From positions 1 to 21,579 of the forward strand of contig JBEKNT010000062.1 of the NCBI GenBank assembly GCA_049522565.1: 21,579 bases of DNA, given 5' to 3'. Shown here in pieces: positions 16,499 to 21,579 of this stretch; position 1 is the stretch's first letter; each line of letters opens with the position of its first letter. Under the pieces are notes generated by a model that did no database searches, was not told where the DNA came from, and saw nothing but the letters and a program-made list of their open reading frames with translations. This stretch comes from JASHVB01 sp049522565. Lineage in GTDB: Bacteria; Pseudomonadota; Alphaproteobacteria; Acetobacterales; Acetobacteraceae. Position numbers and translations under genes: made by a program.

Positions 16499-17430
16499 CA
16501 GGCGTTCGGTGCGTGTTTGCCGGAAACCTGCGGCGTCGGGCCTTCCTTGCCGGCCTGTTGCCGATCCAGCCGCGTCTCGCGCAGCCACTTGCGCTTCAGG
16601 TCGTCGCGGATGTTGAACTTCAGGCGGCCCAGCCCGCTGCATTCCAACTCGACCGTGTCGCCATCCATGAAGCTGGACAGGCCGCGATGGTTGGTGCCGG
16701 TGGCCAGGATGTCGCCGGGTTCCAGCGTGTGGATCGACGTCACCCACTCGATGCAGCGCGGGATGTTGTGCGCCATGTCGTTGGTGTTGAAGTCCTGCTT
16801 CAGCTCGCCGTTGACCCACAGCTTGATCGGCACCTCGTGCACGTCGGCGATCTCGTCGGCGGTGACAAGGTAGGGACCGATGGGAGCGAAGGTGTCGCGC
16901 GACTTCATCTGGAAGAACACGTTGCCGGGCGGCGGCAGGCCGCGCGCCGAGCCGTCGATGAAGTTGATGTAGCCGAACACGTAGTCCATCGCGTTGGCCG
17001 CGGAGACCTTGGTGGCGCGCTTGCCGATCACCACCGCCAGCTCGGCCTCGCCCTCGAAGATCGTTGCGGGCACGTCGGGCAGCACCATGGTGTCGCCGGC
17101 GCCGATGATCGCGGTGGGGGCCTTGTGGAACGCGTTGATCGGTGCCGGTTTGGCCAGGGTGCCGTTCTCCATGTAGTTCACCGCCATGCAGACGATGTTG
17201 CCCGGCTTCGGCAGCGGTGGGCGGATGCGTACGCTGGATACCGGCACACCCTGCGCGCCGGCAGCGGCGTCCTGAAGCTTGCCGCGCCAGGTGGCGAAAT
17301 GCTCGATCAGGCTGCTGATCAGGTTGGCGGGCGTGGTATGCGGAATGTCGCGCACGACGGACGAAACATCGACGATGTTGTCGCCCTTCACCACGCCGAG
17401 CTTGTAGTCGTCGAAAAACGCCAGCTTCAT
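16498..17430 (-). CDS. Fumarylacetoacetate hydrolase (FAH) family protein
   Basis: This 310-residue protein belongs to the FAH superfamily, whose members act on beta-diketo acids or 2-oxo-alkenoates (hydrolysis, decarboxylation, hydration) with Mg or Mn. The N-terminal cap domain (residues 1-75) begins MKLAFFDDYKLGVV. The catalytic domain has GNIVCMAVNY, EGEAELAVVIGK (ligands E128 and E130), FGYINFIDGSAR (ligand D159) and PGDILATGT near 238. ATG 17430 is preceded by GGGGGAGG five to six bases away, so the five-codon extension to 17445 is rejected. It is first in the operon FAH, EthD-like, alpha/beta hydrolase, SDR, and has a candidate promoter 28 bp upstream. The exact reaction is not determinable from sequence. 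Confidence 0.93.
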   Translation of the reverse strand: MKLAFFDDYKLGVVKGDNIVDVSSVVRDIPHTTPANLISSLIEHFATWRGKLQDAAAGAQGVPVSSVRIRPPLPKPGNIVCMAVNYMENGTLAKPAPINAFHKAPTAIIGAGDTMVLPDVPATIFEGEAELAVVIGKRATKVSAANAMDYVFGYINFIDGSARGLPPPGNVFFQMKSRDTFAPIGPYLVTADEIADVHEVPIKLWVNGELKQDFNTNDMAHNIPRCIEWVTSIHTLEPGDILATGTNHRGLSSFMDGDTVELECSGLGRLKFNIRDDLKRKWLRETRLDRQQAGKEGPTPQVSGKHAPNA

Positions 17431-17458
17431 GGTAGCCTCCCCCACTCGGTTCGGGCGG

Positions 17459-17488
17459 AGCCTAGCACGGGTGGCGGCGATCTGTCAT
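17459..17488 (-). promoter_or_regulatory. Candidate promoter of the FAH operon
   Basis: On the minus strand, ATGACA (17488-17483), one mismatch from the -35 consensus, is followed after 18 bp by TAGGCT (17464-17459). The hexamer is preceded by TGC, making an extended -10. The FAH start codon is 28 bp further on, with its ribosome binding site between. Confidence 0.45.
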
Positions 17489-17658
17489 GGCGCGGCGCCT
17501 GGCCGCCGGTATCCAACCGCGTGTGCCGACGCGACGTGTCGGCCGGCGAGGTGTGCCGCAAACGCACAAGATGCACCGCTTCGCGATGCGCCCCATTTGT
17601 GCCATTGTGCCGCAGCTTACTTGTTCGCGGCGGCAACAACCATCGAAATGGCGTCAGG

Positions 17659-18225
17659 ATGCACATAAGGCGGCGTGGGAATGCCATCTGGTTACGGAAT
17701 TTTTGTTGCGTGGCCGGCCTGGGTTTGTCTGGATCTATTGCCTGCCTCGCGGCCGGCCTGTCACTGGATGTGAGGCCTGGGTTGTGGGAGGTATCGACCT
17801 CCGGAGCAGTGTCAGGCTCACCGCAGATTCCACCAGGGATGCTGGCGGAGATGAAGCCGGACCAGCGGGTGATCGCCCAGGCCATGGCTCTGGCGATCGT
17901 CGCGCAGGCAAGCATGCCCCACCGGATGCAATTCTGTGTCACGCCGCAACAGGTGCGGCAGGGGCTGGATCTCAATCGGGTGGGCGGCCGGGACTGCCGG
18001 CGGACCATTCGATCAAGCTCTCCCGCCGGGCTCGATATGCAGATGGCGTGCGGCGGACAAGATCAGATGCGTGGGGTGGTGCACTTGCGGGTCATCGATC
18101 GCGTCACGGTCATCGGCGATATCGACGTGCACGAGGGGATCGGCGGAACCACTGCCGAGATCAGGCAGAATGTGCATGGACGGTGGCTCGGCGCGTCCTG
18201 CGGCGACGTGCCGCCCTTCGACTGA
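17659..18225 (+). CDS. Secreted DUF3617 domain protein
   Basis: This 188-residue exported protein has a basic start (MHIRRRGNAIWLRN), a hydrophobic stretch (CCVAGLGLSGSIACLAAG) that should act as a signal peptide, and then the DUF3617 pattern: LDVRPGLWEVSTSG at the start of the domain, MQFCVTPQQVRQG in the middle, a Cys-bearing RDCRRTI, and a Cys near the end. The family function is unknown; members are small periplasmic proteins, common in alpha- and gammaproteobacteria. The open frame runs far upstream, but the earlier part is antisense to the FAH gene, and ATG 17659 gives a normal signal peptide. No clear Shine-Dalgarno sequence precedes it, so the start is moderately certain. It diverges from the FAH operon and converges with the LLM gene. 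Confidence 0.8.
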   Translation: MHIRRRGNAIWLRNFCCVAGLGLSGSIACLAAGLSLDVRPGLWEVSTSGAVSGSPQIPPGMLAEMKPDQRVIAQAMALAIVAQASMPHRMQFCVTPQQVRQGLDLNRVGGRDCRRTIRSSSPAGLDMQMACGGQDQMRGVVHLRVIDRVTVIGDIDVHEGIGGTTAEIRQNVHGRWLGASCGDVPPFD

Positions 18226-18331
18226 TGGCGCAACGGACCAGGTTCACGCGGGCACTGGCCTCATGTCGTCAGGGCGCGCGCGGGCGCACCATCCACGCCT
18301 TACAGGGCAGCCAGCAGGCCGCGTAACGACG

Positions 18332-19312
18332 CTATGTCAGGTCCCCCAGCAGCGGCATCGCCTCCGCGGCGAATTGTTCGATCTGGGCATTTCGCTGCTG
18401 GTACGGACCCAGCAGATCGAGGATCACATGCCGCAGGCCGGCGGCGTGGAATTCGCGGATGCGCTCGGCGACCTGCTGCGGCGTGCCGAGCGCGCAATAG
18501 CGCATCGCCGGCTTGCGGAAATCCATCGCATAGCGAACGCTGAGCGTTTCCGTCGCGCGATCCAGCGCCTGCTCGTAGGTGGTGTCGAGGCGCGCGAACA
18601 ACAGATGGCCGGTGCCGAACGGCGCGGGCTGCCGGCCGGCCTGCGCTGCGGCGTCGGCGATCTTCGCCAATGCGGCGCGATACATGTCCGGCGTGACGAC
18701 GTAGCTGAGATAGCCGTCGCCGATGCGGCCGATGCGGCGCAAGGCGGGCTCCGTTCTGCCGGCGAACCACAGCGGCGGACCACCGGCCTGGCGCGGCGGC
18801 GGGCGCATCGGCACGTCGTTGAACGGCCCGTAGAAGCGCCCGGTATGGCTGACCTTTTCGCCGGTCCATAACTTGCGCAACACCGCGACGCCCTCGGCAA
18901 GGCGCGCGCCACGTTCGTTATGCGGCACACCGCAGACTTCGTATTCCTTGGGAAACTCGCCGCCGACGCCGACGCCGAAGATCAGCCGCCCCTCGGTCAG
19001 ATGATCCAGCGTGGCAACCTGCTTCGCCACCGGCGCGGGGTGCCGCAGCGGCAGCAGATACACCGACGTGCCGAGCGTCAGCCGCCGGCTGACCACCGCC
19101 GCCTGCGCGAGTTGCAACAGCGGATCCAGGATCGGCACGGCGAAGGACACGTGGTCGCCCACCCAGAGCGAGTCGTAACCGCATCGGTCAACCAGTTCGA
19201 CCAATTCAACCAGTTCGTCGATGTGTGGGTGCCAGGCATCGGTCGCCGGTTCGGTACGGCGGTGAATGGTCTGGATGCCGATGCGCAGCCGTGTGTCGAG
19301 CGTCAGGGTCAT
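18332..19312 (-). CDS. LLM-class (luciferase-like) oxidoreductase
   Basis: This 326-residue TIM-barrel flavin/F420 oxidoreductase is the second of three in the window. Marks: LRIGIQTIHRR at the start, CGYDSLWVGDHVSF, LTLGTSVYLLPLRHPAPVAKQ, then LTEGRLIFGVGVGGEFPKEYEVCG, and PPLWFAGRTEPALRRIGRIGDGYL further on. The frame is open for another 359 codons upstream, but the family N terminus fits ATG 19312, and an extended -10 (TGCTATCCT) lies 32-40 bp upstream. No strong Shine-Dalgarno is visible, so a nearly leaderless or weak start is possible. It is only about as similar to the other two LLM proteins as families within the superfamily are, so this is not recent tandem duplication. The substrate is unknown. 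Confidence 0.9.
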   Translation of the reverse strand: MTLTLDTRLRIGIQTIHRRTEPATDAWHPHIDELVELVELVDRCGYDSLWVGDHVSFAVPILDPLLQLAQAAVVSRRLTLGTSVYLLPLRHPAPVAKQVATLDHLTEGRLIFGVGVGGEFPKEYEVCGVPHNERGARLAEGVAVLRKLWTGEKVSHTGRFYGPFNDVPMRPPPRQAGGPPLWFAGRTEPALRRIGRIGDGYLSYVVTPDMYRAALAKIADAAAQAGRQPAPFGTGHLLFARLDTTYEQALDRATETLSVRYAMDFRKPAMRYCALGTPQQVAERIREFHAAGLRHVILDLLGPYQQRNAQIEQFAAEAMPLLGDLT

Positions 19313-19343
19313 GGCGGTGGTCAGTGTTCTGTGGTCGGCCCGC

Positions 19344-19352
19344 AGGATAGCA
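19344..19352 (-). promoter_or_regulatory. Extended -10 element before the LLM gene
   Basis: The minus strand reads TGCTATCCT (19352-19344), identical to the element before the VOC gene. No convincing -35 hexamer is present. The predicted start of transcription would be about 25 bp before ATG 19312. Confidence 0.4.
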
Positions 19353-19471
19353 GGGCCGCCCCGGCATGACGATAACCGGCCTGCATCGACACAATGCGAC
19401 ATCGGCATTTCCGCCCGGCCGTGCCGTCCGATACCGCCGTTCCGCCGACAACACCTCGGGAGGAGGATGAC

Positions 19472-19855
19472 ATGAAGCAGCTTGCCGCCATCGTCGCTGC
19501 CACGGCCCTGGCTTTCGCCTTCGCTGCGCCCATGTCCAGCTTCGCTGAGAGTTACGGTTATATCGGCCGCATCGTCGTGATGCCCGACCACAGCATGTCG
19601 GTGAAGAGCATGCTCGCCGCGCCGATCTACAATGAACGGCACGAAAAGATCGGTACGGTTCAGAACATTGCGGTACCGGGCTCCGCCGCCGAGCCGGCCG
19701 CGATCCTGTTGGTGGGCGACTATCCGGGCAGCGGCCCGAAGATGGTCGGAGTCCCGCTGCGCCATCTGGAGCTTCAGGGCAAGGACACCATGGTCATGGC
19801 GGGTGCGACCAAGAAGATGTTGAGCGACCTGCCAACCTACACGAACGCTGGCTGA
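19472..19855 (+). CDS. Secreted PRC-barrel-like protein
   Basis: This 127-residue protein has a signal peptide (MKQLAAIVAATALAFAFAA..., cleavage probably near SFA-ES at residue 26). The rest fits the small beta-barrel PRC fold: SVKSMLAAPIYNERHEKIGTVQNIAV, then AAILLVGDYPG, and a closing strand MVGVPLRHLEL. PRC barrels commonly bind RNA or photosynthetic reaction centre proteins; exported single-domain versions are frequent in alphaproteobacteria, with unknown, possibly envelope-related roles. ATG 19472 is preceded by GGGAGGAGGA, a very strong ribosome binding site, so the upstream frame extension to 19394 is rejected. It is divergent from the LLM gene at 19312 and stands alone, followed by a palindromic repeat. 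Confidence 0.85.
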   Translation: MKQLAAIVAATALAFAFAAPMSSFAESYGYIGRIVVMPDHSMSVKSMLAAPIYNERHEKIGTVQNIAVPGSAAEPAAILLVGDYPGSGPKMVGVPLRHLELQGKDTMVMAGATKKMLSDLPTYTNAG

Positions 19856-19908
19856 ACGAGGCGAACAGGCGAGCGGGCGGGCATTCCCCATCCGGCCGGC
19901 GACGCTAC

Positions 19909-19956
19909 GCCATGACGAAGCTGCCAACTCGTCATGGCCGGGCTTGACCCGGCCAT
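19909..19956. repeat. Palindromic intergenic repeat with two alternative hairpins
   Basis: Hairpin A is a perfect 10-bp stem (19909-19918 with 19929-19938, loop of 10). Hairpin B is a perfect 9-bp stem, ATGGCCGGG (19934-19942) with CCCGGCCAT (19948-19956), loop CTTGA. They share 19934-19938, so only one can form. Hairpin B matches the GTCATGGCCGGGCTTGACCC type of repeat that I know to be widespread between genes of alphaproteobacteria. Confidence 0.7.
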
Positions 19957-20034
19957 CGATCGCGGCACGGTGGTCCAACAGGTGCCGAGCTGATGATCGG
20001 GCACGACGACCGGCAACGTCACAGGAGATTGCGC

Positions 20035-21081
20035 ATGCGCGTGCTGAACACGCTGCCGCAGGATGATCTGCGCGAAACCGCCGCCGCGGCACGGGCGGCG
20101 GAGGCGGCCGGCTATGACGGGCTGCTGACGATGGAGAACAAGCACGACCCGTTCCTGGCGCACGCGATCGCCGCGGTGAATACGCAGCGCATCGAGCTTG
20201 GAACATCGGTGGCCATTGCGTTTCCTCGCAGTCCGATGGTGGTGGCGAATGCAAGCTGGGATTTGCAGGTCGCCTCGCGCGGTCGGTTTGTGCTGGGTAT
20301 CGGTCCGCAAATTCGCCCGCATAACGAGCGGCGGTTTTCCGTGCCGTGGACTCCGCCAGTGCCGCGCCTGCGCGAATACGTCCAGGCAATCCGCGCCATC
20401 TGGACCACGTGGGAGACCGGCGAGACGCTGCGCTTCGAAGGGCAACACTACACGTTCACGCTGATGCCGCCGTATTTCATGCCGCCCTCCTTCGGTATGA
20501 AGATGGTGCCGGTGACGTTGGCCGCGGTTGGCCGCTATTCGCTGCGCCTGGCCGGCGAAGTGGCCGACGGCGTGCGGCTGCACGGGTTCTGCACGCGGCG
20601 CTACCTGACGGACGAAATCCTGCCACGGCTGCAAGAAGGCCTGGAAAAGTCAGGCCGTTCCCGCGAGCATTTCGAGATCACCGGCGGCGGCTTCATCGCC
20701 ACCGGGCCGGACGATGCGGCAGTGGCAAGCGCGATCGAGGTCGTGCGTAGCCGCATTGCATTCTATGGCTCTACGCCTGGTTATTGGCCGGTGCTGGCGT
20801 TGCACGGCCTGGGCGATCTCGGGCGCGAGCTGAACGCGATGTCGAAGGACGGCAAGTGGAGCGAGATGGCCAGCCGCGTATCGGACGATGTGGTGCGCCT
20901 GTTCGCGGCGATCGGCACCCATCAGGAGATCGCCGGCGCGATCGCCGCGCGGTTCGGCGGTTTGTCCGACGCGCTGAGCCTGCGGCCCGACGCCCAGACC
21001 GGCGGTGATGTGCCGTCCGACCTGATCCAGGACATCAAGCGCATACCGACGAAATTCGTCGGCTATCGCACGGCGTTCTAG
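20035..21081 (+). CDS. LLM-class F420-dependent oxidoreductase (TIGR03617-like)
   Basis: This 348-residue luciferase-like oxidoreductase is the third in the window. Family marks: AAEAAGYDGLLTMENKHDPF, IELGTSVAIAFPRSPMVVA, SRGRFVLGIGPQIRPHNERRF and LAGEVADGVRLHGF. Its overall build, with the long insertion after the Rossmann-like central strands and the C-terminal SDLIQDIKRIPTKF, resembles the TIGR03617 group. ATG 20035 is preceded by AGGAGA at good spacing, so the 14-codon extension to 19993 is not used. The cofactor (F420 or FMN) and substrate are unresolved. The last two bases of its TAG stop are the first two bases of the inverted repeat that bounds the DUF559 unit, so that unit abuts the gene exactly without damaging it. 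Confidence 0.9.
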   Translation: MRVLNTLPQDDLRETAAAARAAEAAGYDGLLTMENKHDPFLAHAIAAVNTQRIELGTSVAIAFPRSPMVVANASWDLQVASRGRFVLGIGPQIRPHNERRFSVPWTPPVPRLREYVQAIRAIWTTWETGETLRFEGQHYTFTLMPPYFMPPSFGMKMVPVTLAAVGRYSLRLAGEVADGVRLHGFCTRRYLTDEILPRLQEGLEKSGRSREHFEITGGGFIATGPDDAAVASAIEVVRSRIAFYGSTPGYWPVLALHGLGDLGRELNAMSKDGKWSEMASRVSDDVVRLFAAIGTHQEIAGAIAARFGGLSDALSLRPDAQTGGDVPSDLIQDIKRIPTKFVGYRTAF

Positions 21082-21515
21082 TACACCTCTCCCGCTGCGC
21101 GGCACGCTCCGCGGATGCAGACCGAACGTGCCCGCGCGCCCCGCCGCCATATGACCCAGGCCGAGCGTCTCCTCTGGTTTCTGCTCCGCGGCCGCCGGCT
21201 GTCCGGCTGCAAGTTCCGGCGCCAGCACCCGATCGGCCCGTACTTTGCGGACTTTGCGTGCTTGAGCCATCGGCCGATTGTCGAATCCGGTGGCGGGCAG
21301 CATGCCGATGCGCGGCTGCCTGCGGATGAATACCGCACACGATTGCTGAAGGAGCAGGGTTGGCGCGTTATCAGATTCTGGAACGGCGATATATTGCATC
21401 GGCAAAGCGATGTGCTCGACGCGATCGTGCGGGCGATCGATGGGCCGGCGGAGTAGGCCCCTCACCCTCGGCGCTGCGCGCCTCGACCTCTCCCGCGCTG
21501 CGGGAGAGGTGTACT
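21080..21515 (+). mobile_element. Candidate mobile unit: DUF559 nuclease inside 16-bp inverted repeats
   Basis: AGTACACCTCTCCCGC at 21080-21095 is repeated, perfectly inverted, at 21500-21515. The right end forms an 11-bp stem with a 3-nt loop (21486-21496/21500-21510). The whole right arm, from the CCCCTCACCC at about 21458 onward, matches the right arm of the repeat at 8703-8852, and the inverted left arm of that repeat too. The left arm here is cut down to about 20-30 bases before the nuclease ORF begins. No target-site duplication is evident. The interpretation as mobile is inference from structure. Confidence 0.55.
21115..21456 (+). CDS. DUF559 endonuclease domain protein (Vsr-like)
   Basis: This 113-residue protein fits the DUF559 family, a PD-(D/E)xK/Vsr-related nuclease fold. 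ERARAPRRHMTQAERLLWFLLR opens the domain, and FRRQHPIGPYFADFACL follows with Asp46. Then comes IVESGGGQHAD, where the family normally has E-x-D-G-x-x-H; here it is E57-S58-G59-G60-G61-Q62-H63, so the usual Asp is Gly. The end, LLKEQGWRVIRFWNGDIL, is typical. Either the copy is impaired or the metal site differs. ATG 21115 has no Shine-Dalgarno; ATG 21148 (residue 12) would lose part of the domain's first helix. The ORF fills the space between two inverted repeats, which suggests that nuclease and repeat belong together. Confidence 0.85.
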   Translation: MQTERARAPRRHMTQAERLLWFLLRGRRLSGCKFRRQHPIGPYFADFACLSHRPIVESGGGQHADARLPADEYRTRLLKEQGWRVIRFWNGDILHRQSDVLDAIVRAIDGPAE

Positions 21516-21527
21516 GCTCGGCGCGCC

Positions 21528-21579
21528 GGCTCTACCGTCGGCCGGCGCCACCGTTTGTTGGCTCTACCGTCTGCTGGCG
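21528..21579 (+). repeat. Imperfect direct repeat at window end
   Basis: Two 20-bp copies beginning GGCTCTACCGTC (21528-21547 and 21560-21579) differ at two positions and are 32 bp apart start to start. The window ends inside or right after the second copy, so neither the copy number nor the nature of the array can be judged. Confidence 0.5.

Noticed and set aside
16384..17658. N-terminal extension of the DUF3617 frame
   Set aside because: It runs antisense through the FAH gene; the signal peptide begins only at 17659.
19313..20389. Upstream extension of the LLM frame at 18332
   Set aside because: It passes antisense through the PRC-barrel gene and has no domain; the LLM fold begins at 19312.
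21528..21579. Start of a CRISPR array
   Set aside because: The repeat is imperfect, the spacer would be only 12 bp, and no cas gene is present.

Overview
The window is high-GC DNA of alphaproteobacterial character, most like Rhodospirillales/Acetobacteraceae. That placement is inferred from four things: gene content, the chemoreceptor with a PilZ tail, strong GGAGG-type ribosome binding sites, and a tRNA-His gene that encodes G-1 and C73 (these are missing in the Rhizobiales/Rhodobacterales/Caulobacterales group). It looks like ordinary chromosome with small mobile or degenerate inserts in the gaps between genes.

Layout. Positions 2-2545 (+) hold the 3' part of pyruvate phosphate dikinase, ppdK, cut by the window edge. 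2716-3942 (-) is an MFS transporter. 6599-4102 (-) is a two-gene sensory unit: a secreted single-Cache protein translationally coupled to a methyl-accepting chemotaxis protein ending in a PilZ (c-di-GMP binding) domain. 6773-6697 (-) is tRNA-His(GTG) with a plausible promoter. 7790-6939 (-) is a luciferase-like (LLM) flavin/F420 oxidoreductase. Upstream of it, at 8191-7859 (-), lies a GMC oxidoreductase relic whose middle has been deleted in frame. 8304-8702 (+) is a VOC/glyoxalase-fold protein.

13113-8853 (-) is a tight sulfite-reduction operon, cobA(SUMT)-cysJ-cysI, with overlapping start and stop codons. SUMT supplies the siroheme branch, CysJ passes electrons from NADPH, and CysI reduces sulfite to sulfide. 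14220-13339 (-) is an unrecognised single-span membrane protein. 17430-14376 (-) is a four-gene catabolic operon: FAH-family hydrolase, a small EthD-like protein, an HSL-type alpha/beta hydrolase, and an SDR like the hydroxyacyl-CoA dehydrogenase part of peroxisomal MFE-2. 17659-18225 (+) is a secreted DUF3617 protein. 19312-18332 (-) and 20035-21081 (+) are two more LLM oxidoreductases, flanking a secreted PRC-barrel-like protein at 19472-19855 (+).

The most unusual item is at the right end. A 113-residue DUF559 (Vsr-like) endonuclease ORF sits inside a 436-bp unit bounded by perfect 16-bp inverted repeats. The right arm of this unit matches both arms of a nuclease-free, 150-bp, multiply palindromic repeat at 8703-8852. 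Both copies abut stop codons. This suggests a REP/MITE-like repeat family, one copy of which carries a candidate mobilising nuclease. In this copy the usual ExD signature of the nuclease has become ExG.

Other gaps contain palindromic intergenic repeats (6848-6933, 19909-19956), an AT-rich hairpin patch upstream of cobA, and three promoters sharing an extended -10 of the form TGCTA(T/G)(C/G)CT.
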